64,000 nucleotides of DNA from Zeaxanthinibacter sp. PT1 (GTDB lineage Bacteria; Bacteroidota; Bacteroidia; Flavobacteriales; Flavobacteriaceae): positions 124,001 through 188,000 of the forward strand of contig NZ_JAQPCN010000001.1 in the NCBI RefSeq assembly GCF_028464225.1, written 5' to 3'. Positions 9,269 to 18,604 of this stretch are shown here, piece by piece (within the stretch, counting starts at the first letter, position 1; each line of letters begins with the position of its first letter). The notes under the pieces are model-generated. The model saw only the letters and a list, made by a program, of their open reading frames with translations. It searched no databases and had not been told where the DNA came from. Position numbers and translations under genes: made by a program.

Positions 9269-9982
9269 ATGACGAAATTAAGTGTAAACATTAACAAAAT
9301 TGCCACTTTGCGCAATGCAAGGGGTGGGAATGTACCGGATGTAATACAGGCGGCTAAGGACCTGGAGCGCTTCGGAGCACAGGGGATCACCATACACCCC
9401 CGTCCTGATGAACGCCACATCAGGTACCAGGATGCCCGTGATCTTAAACCGGTGGTCCGGACAGAACTGAATATAGAGGGGAACCCCATAGATAAATTTA
9501 CCATGCTGGTCCTGGAAGTGGTGCCGGCCCAGGTGACCCTGGTCCCGGACGGCCCGGATGCCATCACCTCCAATGCCGGCTGGGATACGGTAAAGCACAG
9601 GGATTACCTGAAAGAAGTGATCGCTACTTTTAAAGCAAAAGGCATCCGCACCTCTATCTTTGTCGATCCCGTTCCGGAAATGGTTGCGGGTGCTGCGGAG
9701 ACCGGGACAGACCGTATAGAACTTTACACAGAATCTTATGCCGTAGGTTATGCCAATGGTGACAAGGATGCCGTACTTCCCTTTGCGGAAGCTGCGCGGA
9801 TTGCCCATGAACATGGCTTAGGCATTAATGCCGGGCACGATCTCAGCCTGGACAACCTGGCCTATTTTAAACAAAATGTTCCCCACCTGCTCGAGGTCTC
9901 CATCGGGCATGCCCTGATCAGCGAGGCCTTATACCTGGGATTAGAGAAAGTGGTGCAAATGTACTTAGACCGACTTAAATGA
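9269..9982 (+). CDS. pdxJ: pyridoxine 5'-phosphate synthase
   Basis: Condenses 1-deoxyxylulose 5-phosphate with 3-amino-2-oxopropyl phosphate in the DXP-dependent vitamin B6 pathway. 237 residues, the usual length. Signature segments are [17 protein letters not shown] near the N-terminus, [12 protein letters not shown], the [15 protein letters not shown] loop and the phosphate-binding [15 protein letters not shown] 9269 is chosen because longer starts add an unrelated extension. A -7-like TATTTTTG (9234-9241) lies 27 nt upstream, without a clear -33. The stop overlaps the next start (ATGA). Confidence 0.94.
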   Translation: MTKLSVNINKIATLRNARGGNVPDVIQAAKDLERFGAQGITIHPRPDERHIRYQDARDLKPVVRTELNIEGNPIDKFTMLVLEVVPAQVTLVPDGPDAITSNAGWDTVKHRDYLKEVIATFKAKGIRTSIFVDPVPEMVAGAAETGTDRIELYTESYAVGYANGDKDAVLPFAEAARIAHEHGLGINAGHDLSLDNLAYFKQNVPHLLEVSIGHALISEALYLGLEKVVQMYLDRLK

Positions 9983-10758
9983 AACAACTTTTACACTCCC
10001 AAATACTTGGCGAAGGCACACCATTATTGATACTGCATGGCTTCCTGGGCATGTCTGACAACTGGAGAACCCTGGGTAATAAATATTCCAGGAAAGGGAT
10101 GCAGGTACACCTGATCGATCAGCGGAACCACGGGAAAAGCTTCTGGTCCGATACTTTTAATTACGAGGTCATGGCAGACGACCTTGAGTATTACATGGAA
10201 CATTATAACATACAGGACGCCATAGTGATGGGGCATTCTATGGGAGGTAAGACCGTTATGCAATTTGCCTGTACCCGGCCGGGGAAAGTGCGTAAACTGA
10301 TCGTAGCCGACATCTCCCCTAAATTCTACCCCCCGCACCACCAGGAGATCCTGGGTGCACTGAAAAGCCTGCCCCTGGATGAGTTTGAGTCGCGCACCGA
10401 TGCGGATGAATTCCTATCTCGGCGGATCAAGGACTGGGGCACCCGGCAATTCTTACTCAAAAATCTGAGTTGGGAAGAAGATGGCACCTTAGGGTTTAAA
10501 TGCAACCTGAAAGTGCTGGATGAAAAGTATGAAGAGATCGGGGAAGCCATAGCCACCGGTTACAGTTATGACGGCCCTACCCTGTTCTTAAGGGGAGACC
10601 GCTCTGAATACATCTCCCCGGCGGATACGGATGAAATACAGAAACATTTTCCAAAAGCTACCGTAACTACTATAGCTAATGCGGGGCATTGGCTGCATGC
10701 AGAAAACCCCAAACAGTACTTTGATGTGAGTATGAATTTTATCGGGGAGGGTCAGTAA
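9979..10758 (+). CDS. alpha/beta-hydrolase fold esterase (YbfF-like)
   Basis: 259 residues with the full hydrolase triad visible: nucleophile S87 in GHSMGG, an oxyanion-hole HGFLG motif (residues 20-24), the acid near [10 protein letters not shown], and the histidine H237 in AGHWLHAE. It fits the short-chain acyl esterase family related to E. coli YbfF. Substrate unknown. Translationally coupled to pdxJ through a 4-base ATGA overlap. Confidence 0.85.
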   Translation: MKQLLHSQILGEGTPLLILHGFLGMSDNWRTLGNKYSRKGMQVHLIDQRNHGKSFWSDTFNYEVMADDLEYYMEHYNIQDAIVMGHSMGGKTVMQFACTRPGKVRKLIVADISPKFYPPHHQEILGALKSLPLDEFESRTDADEFLSRRIKDWGTRQFLLKNLSWEEDGTLGFKCNLKVLDEKYEEIGEAIATGYSYDGPTLFLRGDRSEYISPADTDEIQKHFPKATVTTIANAGHWLHAENPKQYFDVSMNFIGEGQ

Positions 10759-10824
10759 ATCCCCGCACCAAAAGATGGATCGCAGCGGTTTTTTAGCTAC
10801 TTTTAGTTATTAAAACCAACAACT

Positions 10825-11166
10825 ATGAAACTCATTTTACGACTATTATTAAACGCCCTGGCCGTTGTAATCCTGGCCCACATTTTACCGGGTGTAGGGG
10901 TGGAATCTTTCTGGACAGCCATCTGGGTAGCCATCGTCCTGAGCCTGCTTAACCTTATTGTTAAGCCAATACTGGTGGTCCTTACTCTTCCGGTAACCAT
11001 ACTCACCCTGGGATTATTTTTACTGATCATTAATGCCCTGATCATCCTTTTGGCCGATTACCTGGTTCCCGGGTTCGCCGTAAACGGCATCTGGTGGGCC
11101 TTGTTATTCAGTCTTTTATTATCCCTGCTGCAATCCATACTGCACGGTCTTTTAAAGGAGGATTAA
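10825..11166 (+). CDS. phage holin-4 family (DUF360-like) membrane protein
   Basis: 113 residues with four hydrophobic segments and almost no loops (for example ILTLGLFLLIINALIILLAD). It matches the phage_holin_4_2 family, which despite its name is mostly a chromosomal integral membrane protein of unknown role. No phage genes are nearby, so a lysis function is not implied. Confidence 0.8.
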   Translation: MKLILRLLLNALAVVILAHILPGVGVESFWTAIWVAIVLSLLNLIVKPILVVLTLPVTILTLGLFLLIINALIILLADYLVPGFAVNGIWWALLFSLLLSLLQSILHGLLKED

Positions 11167-11204
11167 AAACAGCTGTAGTTATTTCAATCTCACGTACTTA
11201 AAAC

Positions 11205-11235
11205 TTGCTGTGCTCTTTAAAAAATACTATTTTTG
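11205..11235 (+). promoter_or_regulatory. Bacteroidota-type promoter for tig
   Basis: TTG at 11205-11207, a 20-nt spacer and TATTTTTG at 11228-11235 match the TTG-N19/20-TAnnTTTG consensus. The predicted start near 11242 leaves a leader of about 125 nt before the trigger-factor ATG. Confidence 0.75.
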
Positions 11236-11241
11236 CATCCC

Positions 11242-11368
11242 GTTTTACAGATCACCACATGATTAATCTGGCAAAAAGGGCCCCGAAAGGGTTGAATTGA
11301 CAAGAACCGGCTGCCCATCGCAGCGGGGAACCTAATGAAAGAGGATCTCAGATAAATTAAAAGAATAG
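11242..11368 (+). other. tig 5' leader
   Basis: About 125 nt between the predicted transcription start and the tig ATG. It holds a GGGCCCC...GGG stretch, a CCGGCTGCCC...GGGG stretch and two tiny in-frame ORFs (13 codons from an ATG near 11260; 6 codons from an ATG near 11335). A structured or translated regulatory leader is possible, but no known riboswitch or RNA family is recognised. Confidence 0.25.
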
Positions 11369-12691
11369 ATGAACATTACGAAAGAGCAGATAGACGAGTT
11401 AAATGCCATTGTGAAAGTCGCTATCACCAAAGAAGATTACCAGGATCGTGTTGAAACCATCCTGAAAGATTATCGCAAATCGGCGAATATCCCCGGCTTC
11501 CGCAAAGGACAGGTTCCTATGGGATTGATCAAGAAACAATACGGGAAGGCTGTTTTGGTAGACGAAGTCAACAAGCTTCTACAGGACAACCTGAACAAGT
11601 ACCTGACCGAAGAAAAACTGGACGTACTTGGCAACCCCCTTCCTAAGCAACAGGATAATTTTAACTGGGACAGTGAAGAATTTGCTTTCGAATTTGAGCT
11701 GGGCCTTGCCCCTGAATTCGAGGTGGAATTAAAAACAAAGAAACCGGTTACCCAGTACAAGATCGTCGCAGACAAGAAGATGATCGATGAGCAAGTAGAC
11801 CGTATCCGTAAGCAGTACGGGAAACTGGTCAGCAAAGAAGAAGTAGGGAAAGAAGATGAAGTTCGCGGTACTTTCAAGAATGAAGAGGCCGAGATAGACA
11901 ATAACGCTACCCTTGAGTTGAAAAAGATCAGCGACAAGAAAGCGATCACGGCACTGACCGGCAAGAAAGTCGGAGATACTGTCACCCTTAACACCAAAGG
12001 TCTTTTTAAAGAAGATTACCTTCTGGCCGCTGCCTTGGGAATGCCTAATGAGCAGGTAGAGAAGCTGGATGTCAAAGTTGAATTCACTATTGAAGAGATC
12101 AACGAAAGACAGCCTGCAGAACTGAACCAGGAATTGTTTGATAAACTATTCGGCGAAGGGAAGGTCAGCAGCGAAAAAGAACTGGAAGCGCGTATCAAGG
12201 AAGATTCTGAGAAGCAATTTGAACAACAGGCAGACCAGAAACTCCTGAACGATGTAACGGAGAGGCTGATCGAAACTACGGAGTTTGATCTACCGGCCGA
12301 GTTCCTGAAAAAATGGATACAGACTACCGGGGAGAAAGAGCTTAGCATTGAGCAGGCCCAGGAAGAATACGAAAAATCTGAAAAAGGCCTTCGTTACCAA
12401 CTGATCGAAGGAAAGATCCTTAAAGATCACGGGATTGAATTGCAGTTCGAAGAACTTAAAGATTTCACCAAAGGATTCATCAAGGAGCAGATGGCACAGT
12501 ACGGACAGATTAACCCTGAAGAGGAAGAACTGGACCGTATCGCGGCCAGGGTACTTTCTAACCAGGATGAGGCTAAACGCCTTTCTGAGCAGTTGATGAG
12601 CGAGAAGTTACTTAACCTGTACAAGGAGAAAGCTAACCTGAAGATCAAAGAGGTCAATTACGAAGATTTCGTAAAAGAAGTATACGGTTAA
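11369..12691 (+). CDS. tig: trigger factor (ribosome-associated chaperone)
   Basis: Binds near the ribosomal exit tunnel and shields nascent chains. 440 residues: N-terminal ribosome-binding domain with the docking signature IPGFRKGQVP (about residues 40-49), a central PPIase-like region (about 150-250) that looks degenerate, as in other Bacteroidota trigger factors, and a long, charged helical C-terminal chaperone domain. It heads a tig-clpP-clpX set on the plus strand, the common order in bacteria, with a terminator-like hairpin after it. Confidence 0.93.
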   Translation: MNITKEQIDELNAIVKVAITKEDYQDRVETILKDYRKSANIPGFRKGQVPMGLIKKQYGKAVLVDEVNKLLQDNLNKYLTEEKLDVLGNPLPKQQDNFNWDSEEFAFEFELGLAPEFEVELKTKKPVTQYKIVADKKMIDEQVDRIRKQYGKLVSKEEVGKEDEVRGTFKNEEAEIDNNATLELKKISDKKAITALTGKKVGDTVTLNTKGLFKEDYLLAAALGMPNEQVEKLDVKVEFTIEEINERQPAELNQELFDKLFGEGKVSSEKELEARIKEDSEKQFEQQADQKLLNDVTERLIETTEFDLPAEFLKKWIQTTGEKELSIEQAQEEYEKSEKGLRYQLIEGKILKDHGIELQFEELKDFTKGFIKEQMAQYGQINPEEEELDRIAARVLSNQDEAKRLSEQLMSEKLLNLYKEKANLKIKEVNYEDFVKEVYG

Positions 12692-12711
12692 TCTATAGCG
12701 ATACCACAGGA

Positions 12712-12748
12712 ACTGCCGCACTTATAACAAGTTGCGGCAGTCTTGCTT
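12712..12748 (+). terminator. hairpin downstream of tig
   Basis: Stem ACTGCCGCA (12712-12720) pairs with TGCGGCAGT (12733-12741). Only a short T-rich stretch (TCTTGCTT) follows, so termination may be partial and allow read-through to clpP. Confidence 0.55.
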
Positions 12749-12866
12749 ATAGCTGTCTCAATTTTAGGCAGGCCGGCTAGTAATAACGCTAAATTCCCTA
12801 TCTTTACAAGGCCGGAAGCACCATTTCTGGCACCTTTTTTTTTTGATTAAAGACAGACAATACACT

Positions 12867-13547
12867 ATGGATTTCACTAAAGAATTTAAAGATTTCGCCA
12901 TCAAGGACCAGGGAATCAACAGCATGTACTATGACAAAGTGATCAGCAGCATGTACCCTGTTAATATGACGCCCAACATTATAGAGGAGAGGCAGCTGAA
13001 CGCCATTGCGATGGACGTTTTCTCCCGATTGATGATGGACAGGATCATTTTCCTGGGAACAGGGATCAATGACCAGGTTGCGAATATCGTACAAGCACAA
13101 TTGCTGTTTTTGGCCAGTGCAGATTCTTCTAAGGACATCCAGATCTATATCAATTCCCCGGGAGGAAGTGTATACGCCGGCTTGGGTATTTACGATACCA
13201 TGCAGTTCATTAAGCCCGATGTGGCTACCATCTGTACCGGGATGGCCGCCTCTATGGCAGCCGTACTTTTATGTGCAGGGGAAAAAGGAAAACGCAGTGG
13301 CTTAAAACACTCCAGGGTGATGATCCACCAGCCGATGTCCGGAGCCCAGGGGCAGGCTAGTGATATAGAAATCGCAGCTAAGGAAGTGTTAAAGATCAAA
13401 GATGAATTATATCATATCATCGCTAAGCACACCGGGCAGAAGTTTGACAAGGTTTACGAAGACAGTGACCGGGATTACTGGATGGGTGCTAAAGAAGCCC
13501 TGGACTACGGGATGATCGATGAAATCCTGGAAAGAGAAAAGAGCTAG
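12867..13547 (+). CDS. clpP: ATP-dependent Clp protease proteolytic subunit
   Basis: Serine protease that forms the barrel degraded-substrate chamber for ClpX. 226 residues from ATG 12867; an upstream TTG would add eight unsupported residues. The nucleophile S129 lies in GMAASMAA, H154 in RVMIHQP, and the acid lies in the DRDYWM segment (about 207). INSPGGSVYAG is the oxyanion/strand region. The N-terminal extension before the catalytic domain is about 30 residues longer than in E. coli, as usual for Bacteroidota. ClpX follows 100 nt downstream. Confidence 0.95.
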   Translation: MDFTKEFKDFAIKDQGINSMYYDKVISSMYPVNMTPNIIEERQLNAIAMDVFSRLMMDRIIFLGTGINDQVANIVQAQLLFLASADSSKDIQIYINSPGGSVYAGLGIYDTMQFIKPDVATICTGMAASMAAVLLCAGEKGKRSGLKHSRVMIHQPMSGAQGQASDIEIAAKEVLKIKDELYHIIAKHTGQKFDKVYEDSDRDYWMGAKEALDYGMIDEILEREKS

Positions 13548-13647
13548 AATAAAACACATAAGATCCTGGTTTACAGGAGTTAAATTGAAGAGGAAATGAA
13601 CCAAAATGGAGAATATCCCGTTATGGTTCTGAAAGTGAGCAGAAATT

Positions 13648-14883
13648 ATGGCTAAGGAAAATTTAGAATGTTCCTTTTGCGGTAGGAAAAAACCGGAAAC
13701 AAACTTACTCATTGCAGGTCTGGATGCACACATCTGTGACCGATGCATAGAGCAGGCACACGGAATCGTGGCCGAAGAATCCAAGCAGTCCAAGACAGAT
13801 GACCTGTCTTCGGAACTGGTACTGAAGAAGCCTAAGGAGATCAATGAATTCCTAGACAGCTTTGTGATCGGGCAGGAACGCACCAAGAAGGTGCTATCCG
13901 TGGCCGTATACAATCATTACAAGCGACTACTGCAGCCAAGTTCTAAGGAAGACGAGGTAGAGATTCAGAAGAGTAATATAGTCATGGTGGGGCATACCGG
14001 TACCGGGAAAACACTTATGGCGAAGACAATCGCCAAGATGCTGAATGTTCCCCTGGCCATTGTAGATGCTACCGTACTGACCGAAGCCGGGTACGTGGGA
14101 GAAGATGTTGAGAGCATACTAACCCGACTATTACAGGCCGCGGATTACAACCTGGAAAAGGCAGAAAGGGGTATTGTTTTTATCGACGAGATCGATAAGA
14201 TTGCACGTAAGAGCGACAACCCATCTATTACCCGTGACGTATCCGGGGAAGGCGTGCAGCAAGGTCTTTTGAAATTACTGGAAGGCACCACGGTTAATGT
14301 GCCACCTAAAGGAGGACGGAAGCACCCGGACCAGAAATTCATCGAGGTAAATACAGAGAATATTCTCTTTATTGCCGGGGGTGCTTTTGACGGGATAGAG
14401 CGCATCATCACTAAGCGACTCAACATGCAGGCCATTGGATATAGCGCCGCTAAGAAAGGCGAAGAACTGGACGAAGGGAATGTATTGCAGTATATCACTC
14501 CAAAGGACCTGAAGGAATTTGGGCTGATCCCGGAGATCATTGGTCGACTGCCGGTCCTTACCCATATGAACCCACTGGATGAGAAAACCCTGAGGGCGAT
14601 CCTGACCGAACCCAAGAATGCCATCATTAAACAGTACCAGAAATTGTTTGACATGGATGGGATCAAGTTCACCATTACGGACCAGGCCCTGGATTACATC
14701 GTAGAGAAGGCGATAGAATACAAGTTGGGAGCAAGAGGATTGCGCTCCCTGTGTGAAGCCGTCTTTACCGATGCCATGTTTGAGCTACCCAGCAGCGACG
14801 AGACCACATTCCACGTGACCAAACCGTACGCCGAGAAAAAACTGACGCACGATACGGTCAAGCAGTTAAAAGCTGTTTCTTAG
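13648..14883 (+). CDS. clpX: Clp protease ATP-binding subunit ClpX
   Basis: AAA+ unfoldase that feeds substrates to ClpP. 411 residues. An N-terminal zinc-binding domain has cysteines C8, C11, C30 and C33. Walker A is GHTGTGKT (115-122), Walker B is [10 protein letters not shown] (D180/E181), followed by the [18 protein letters not shown] pore-2/second-region motif and the sensor-2 GARGLRS. The stop overlaps the convergent hydrolase-like gene by 4 nt. Confidence 0.96.
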   Translation: MAKENLECSFCGRKKPETNLLIAGLDAHICDRCIEQAHGIVAEESKQSKTDDLSSELVLKKPKEINEFLDSFVIGQERTKKVLSVAVYNHYKRLLQPSSKEDEVEIQKSNIVMVGHTGTGKTLMAKTIAKMLNVPLAIVDATVLTEAGYVGEDVESILTRLLQAADYNLEKAERGIVFIDEIDKIARKSDNPSITRDVSGEGVQQGLLKLLEGTTVNVPPKGGRKHPDQKFIEVNTENILFIAGGAFDGIERIITKRLNMQAIGYSAAKKGEELDEGNVLQYITPKDLKEFGLIPEIIGRLPVLTHMNPLDEKTLRAILTEPKNAIIKQYQKLFDMDGIKFTITDQALDYIVEKAIEYKLGARGLRSLCEAVFTDAMFELPSSDETTFHVTKPYAEKKLTHDTVKQLKAVS

Positions 14884-15431
14884 AGTTTTTGGTATTGCCT
14901 GTTGAGCAATGAATCCAACAAATCCTTACAGATCTTCTGAATGATCTTTTCATCAGAGTACAACTGGTGCCCAAAACCGGGGATCACCTCTGTGGGTACC
15001 GCAAGCCTTGCGATCCATTCATCCGAAGGGCGCAGGTAGTGATCATTAGCCCCGTACACTAATTTAACCGGGCAATCCGGCATAGCCGTTTGCTCACTGA
15101 GATTCAACGGTGATACCGCGGTCAGGGATTTCATCGGTAAACCCATCCTGCCGGCTTTCCACGCAATGTTTCCACCGGCGCAGAAGGTGAGGTAATGCGA
15201 AGGCACATCCTCTTTTTTGAGCAAATGAGCAACTGCCGTATCAATACCGCCTTCATGGAAGGCCGCTTCAATATTTTCAAGGGTTTTAATAGGAACATCT
15301 ATGTTGGCCAGCTGCTGGCTATCATAGTATACAATGTCATAATACTGTTGTAGATACCCGAGGTAGGAAGTGATCCACAGTCCGCTTTTCGATCCGAGCA
15401 TGTCGGATAAAATTACAAGTCTTTCTGCCAT
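14880..15431 (-). CDS. alpha/beta-hydrolase-like protein with Cys nucleophile position
   Basis: 183 residues, small for the fold. The nucleophile elbow reads TFCAGGN, with cysteine C84 where serine is usual and phenylalanine in place of the first glycine. An acidic residue (D130 in YGANDHYL) and histidine (H155 in GFGHQL) lie at the expected spacing, so a Cys-His-Asp triad is conceivable, as in dienelactone hydrolase. Activity is not established; it could be a non-hydrolytic member. Convergent with clpX (4-nt overlap). Confidence 0.6.
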   Translation of the reverse strand: MAERLVILSDMLGSKSGLWITSYLGYLQQYYDIVYYDSQQLANIDVPIKTLENIEAAFHEGGIDTAVAHLLKKEDVPSHYLTFCAGGNIAWKAGRMGLPMKSLTAVSPLNLSEQTAMPDCPVKLVYGANDHYLRPSDEWIARLAVPTEVIPGFGHQLYSDEKIIQKICKDLLDSLLNRQYQKL

Positions 15432-15505
15432 AATGTTTTAAAATTTGGAACTTTGGGGGTCAAGTTAGGACCACAATTTAGGACAAATGTGTTCCTTCGG
15501 GATAT

Positions 15506-17020
15506 TTATTGGTTCATCTGAAGCAATTCATCGACATATACCCGATCGTTAGATAAGCGGGGTATTTTATGTTGCCCACCCAATTTGCCCTTAGATTTCA
15601 GCCAATCGTAGAAGAGATTAGGCCTGGCAATGTGAATCTTAGGCCGGTTCAGGGTCATATTGTTATAGCGCTTGGCCTCGTAATCAGAGTTGAGTGATTT
15701 CAGGGCATTATCGAGTACTTCGGTGAAATATTCGATCTCCTCCGGTGGCTTGCGGAATTCGATCAGCCACTCATGGGCACCCTTCTCCTTCCCCGCCATA
15801 AAAATAGGGGCCACGGTATAATCAGCGATCTCTGCCCCGGTTTTCTGGCAGATGGTTTTCAGGGCTTCTTCGGTGTTTTCTATGATCAGTTCTTCCCCGA
15901 ATACATTGATGTGGTGTTTGGTCCTCCCGGTAATTTTGATACGGTAAGGATCGGTAGAAGTGAACCTTACGGTATCCCCGATCTTGTAGCGCCACAGCCC
16001 GGCATTAGTTGTGATCAGGATAGCGTAATTCTTATCCACCTCCACTTCCCAAAGAGGAAGCGTATGTTGCTGCAGGCTGCCATAGGTATCCATCGGGATA
16101 AACTCATAGAATATCCCATAGTCTAACATCAGCAGCAGGTCGTCCGCATCGTTCCTGTCCTGTATGGCAAAGAATCCTTCGGAGGCATTGTAGATCTCGT
16201 AATAACGGAATTTCTTCCTGGGCAGGAGTTTATCATACTGGTCGCGATAAGGTCTGAAGCTGACCCCCCCATGGAAATAAACCTCCAGGTTTTCCCAGAC
16301 CTCGAAAAGGTGTTTGTTGCCAGTCTCCTCTAACACCCTGTTTAAAAGCACCAGCATCCAGGAAGGAACCCCGGCCAGGCTGGTGACGTTTTCCTGTATA
16401 CTTTCTTTTATGATGGCCTGCATTTTGGTCTCCCATTCACCCATCAGGGATACCTTGCTGCTGGGGGTACTGCTCAGTTCTGCCCAGAAGGGCATATTAT
16501 CAATCAGGATGGCACTGAGGTCACCGAAAAAGGTGCCGTTGTCTTCGTAGAGCTCTTTACTCCCTCCTAACCTGAGGCTTTTACCGGTAAATAACTGGGA
16601 GTTCTCGTTATTATTAAGGTACAAACAGAGCAGGTCTTTGCCCGATTTGTAATGACAGTCTTCCAGGGCTTCCGTGCTTACCGGGATAAATTTGCTTTTT
16701 GCATTGGTGGTACCGCTGCTCTTGGCAAACCATTTAATTCCCGTAGGCCAGAAGATATTGTGTTCCCCTCGCCTGCTGCGCTCTATCATGGGCTCCGCCT
16801 CCTCGTAGGACAGTATGGGCAGCCGTTCTGAAAATTGGCGGTAGTTGGCAATACTGTCAAAACCGTATTTCCTACCCACCTCCGTATCCCTGGCATAATC
16901 CAGCAACTGCTGCAGCACCTCTTGCTGTACCTCTGCCGGGTACTTTAGAAAAAGTTCTATCTGGTGATAGCGCTTTTTTAAAAGCCAAGACGCAATGGAA
17001 TTGAACAAAGGGATGGTCAT
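15506..17020 (-). CDS. GH3-family (auxin-responsive promoter-like) acyl-adenylating protein
   Basis: 504 residues from the ATG at 17020, which starts MTIPLFNSIASWLLKKRY, the usual opening of bacterial GH3 homologues; a longer reading frame adds an unrelated 54 residues. Recognisable adenylate-forming elements are SSGTTNAKSKFIPVS (P-loop-like motif), FHGGVSFRPYRDQY, IYNASEGFFA and the C-terminal LITTNAGLWRYKIGDTVRF plus IKITGRTKHHINVFGEEL. Plant GH3 enzymes conjugate amino acids to acyl acids; the substrate of bacterial members is unknown. Divergent from DUF2797 with 76 nt between. Confidence 0.88.
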   Translation of the reverse strand: MTIPLFNSIASWLLKKRYHQIELFLKYPAEVQQEVLQQLLDYARDTEVGRKYGFDSIANYRQFSERLPILSYEEAEPMIERSRRGEHNIFWPTGIKWFAKSSGTTNAKSKFIPVSTEALEDCHYKSGKDLLCLYLNNNENSQLFTGKSLRLGGSKELYEDNGTFFGDLSAILIDNMPFWAELSSTPSSKVSLMGEWETKMQAIIKESIQENVTSLAGVPSWMLVLLNRVLEETGNKHLFEVWENLEVYFHGGVSFRPYRDQYDKLLPRKKFRYYEIYNASEGFFAIQDRNDADDLLLMLDYGIFYEFIPMDTYGSLQQHTLPLWEVEVDKNYAILITTNAGLWRYKIGDTVRFTSTDPYRIKITGRTKHHINVFGEELIIENTEEALKTICQKTGAEIADYTVAPIFMAGKEKGAHEWLIEFRKPPEEIEYFTEVLDNALKSLNSDYEAKRYNNMTLNRPKIHIARPNLFYDWLKSKGKLGGQHKIPRLSNDRVYVDELLQMNQ

Positions 17021-17096
17021 TTTTTTCGGTATTTTTGCAGCTGTCGGTGCGGTATAAAAGTAGTATTTTCCGTCCGATTTAAACAATAAATCACCT

Positions 17097-17891
17097 ATGC
17101 AATACGAAGGGGTCTTACGCAAGATGCAGACAGAAATCGGGAACCCGATCCAGTATTTCCTGGTTTTTGAGGATAATTTCATCCATATGAATCAATTGTT
17201 GGATAAGGAAGTTGAGATCAGTTTTATTAAATACCAATGCCTGAATTGCGGGGAAGACCGCCCCATCTACCGGCAGGGGTGCTGCCGGTACTGCTTCTTT
17301 GAGATTCCCTCTGCCGGGGACTGGATCATGAAACCGGAACTGAGCACGGCCCACCTGGACCAGGAAGACCGCGACCTGGAATACGAAAAGAAGGTGCAAT
17401 TACAGCCCCACGTGGTTTACCTAGCCAACTCCAGTAATGTAAAAGTCGGTGTTACCCGGAAAAGCCAGGTCCCTACCCGCTGGATAGACCAGGGGGCCCA
17501 CGAAGCCATCATTATGGTAGAGGTGCCCAACCGCTACCTGGCCGGGATCACCGAAGTGGCGCTGAAAGATTACGTCTCGGACAAGACCAACTGGAGACGG
17601 ATGCTCACCAATACCCTGGAAGACCTGGACCTTACCGAATGGCGACAAAGGCTGAAGGAGTATATCCCGGAGGAAGTTGCAGAGTACTATATGAGTGATG
17701 CAGAAGAACTGGAATTGCACTTCCCGGTATTGCAGTACCCAAGCAAAGTAAAATCCCTGAATCTAAATAAGAGCCCACAATACAAGGGCGTACTAAAAGG
17801 AATCAAAGGGCAATACCTGTTGTTCGAGGATAATACCGTCTTTAATATCCGTGGAAGTGAAGGTTATTTTGTTGGCCTCAATGTTCAATAA
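17097..17891 (+). CDS. DUF2797 family protein
   Basis: 264 residues. A zinc-ribbon-like cluster (C48, C51, C63, C66) near the N-terminus is followed by a region with VVYLANSSNVKVGVTRKSQVPTRWIDQGA, a GIY-YIG-like arrangement (VYLA...KVGVTR...RW) typical of DUF2797. This suggests a nucleic-acid-binding or nuclease-like fold, but no activity is known to me for the family. The stop is 9 nt before the VTT-domain gene, so the two form an operon. Confidence 0.78.
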   Translation: MQYEGVLRKMQTEIGNPIQYFLVFEDNFIHMNQLLDKEVEISFIKYQCLNCGEDRPIYRQGCCRYCFFEIPSAGDWIMKPELSTAHLDQEDRDLEYEKKVQLQPHVVYLANSSNVKVGVTRKSQVPTRWIDQGAHEAIIMVEVPNRYLAGITEVALKDYVSDKTNWRRMLTNTLEDLDLTEWRQRLKEYIPEEVAEYYMSDAEELELHFPVLQYPSKVKSLNLNKSPQYKGVLKGIKGQYLLFEDNTVFNIRGSEGYFVGLNVQ

Positions 17892-17899
17892 TCCTATGT

Positions 17900-18604
17900 A
17901 TGACTGAAGAACAATCTCGCTCAAAAAAAAGTAAGATCCCGTTTTATGCATCACTCGGGATCATCATTTCCCTATTTGCTCTTTATTTCCTGGTGCCTTC
18001 TGTACAGGATTTCCTGAACCATAGCTGGGAAGTTCTTACCAGTGAAGACGAGGCCAGGATCAAAGAATGGATTTCCGGATTCGGATTCCTGGGGCCTATC
18101 GTTCTGGTCCTGGCGATGATCCTGCAAATGTTCCTCATCATTATCCCCACCATCCTGTTAATGGTTGTTTCTGTACTGGCCTATGGGCCGATATGGGGAA
18201 GCCTGATCATCTTTGTAGCTGTAGGCTGTGCATCGAGTGTAGGCTACGCCATCGGGCGTTTCCTGGGGGAAGGCAAGGTGGGAAAATTGATCGGCGGGAA
18301 GACCGAGCACAAGATCAGTCAATTCATTGAAGATTATGGATTCTGGGCCGTAGTCGTGACCCGGCTGAACCCATTCCTGTCTAATGATGCTATCAGTTTC
18401 GTCGCCGGTATACTCCGGATGGGATACTGGAGGTTTATGGGGGCTACCCTGTTAGGGATCGCCCCACTTACCATTTACCTGGCTATCATAGGCCAGAGCA
18501 CTGAGACCCTTAAAACGGGTCTACTCTGGGCTTCCCTGGTCAGTCTTGTGGGCTTCGCGGCTTATGTATGGTGGGATAAGAAGCGAGATAAAGATCAGGG
18601 CTGA
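17900..18604 (+). CDS. TVP38/TMEM64 (VTT-domain) membrane protein
   Basis: 234 residues with about five to six membrane segments. The central VTT domain carries the re-entrant GSLIIFVAVGCASSVGYAIGRFLG segment and the conserved TRLNPFLSNDAISFVAG motif. Family members of the DedA/VTT superfamily are proposed lipid scramblases or transporters; the substrate here is unknown. A lysine/serine-rich N-terminus precedes the first membrane helix. The 3' end overlaps the convergent AsmA gene by 10 nt. Confidence 0.82.
   Translation: MTEEQSRSKKSKIPFYASLGIIISLFALYFLVPSVQDFLNHSWEVLTSEDEARIKEWISGFGFLGPIVLVLAMILQMFLIIIPTILLMVVSVLAYGPIWGSLIIFVAVGCASSVGYAIGRFLGEGKVGKLIGGKTEHKISQFIEDYGFWAVVVTRLNPFLSNDAISFVAGILRMGYWRFMGATLLGIAPLTIYLAIIGQSTETLKTGLLWASLVSLVGFAAYVWWDKKRDKDQG

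Noticed and set aside
10825-11166. Phage lysis gene or prophage, because of the holin family name.
   Set aside because: No phage genes surround it; the family is mostly a chromosomal membrane protein.
11242-11368. A known riboswitch in the tig leader.
   Set aside because: No recognisable aptamer core; kept only as an uncharacterised leader.
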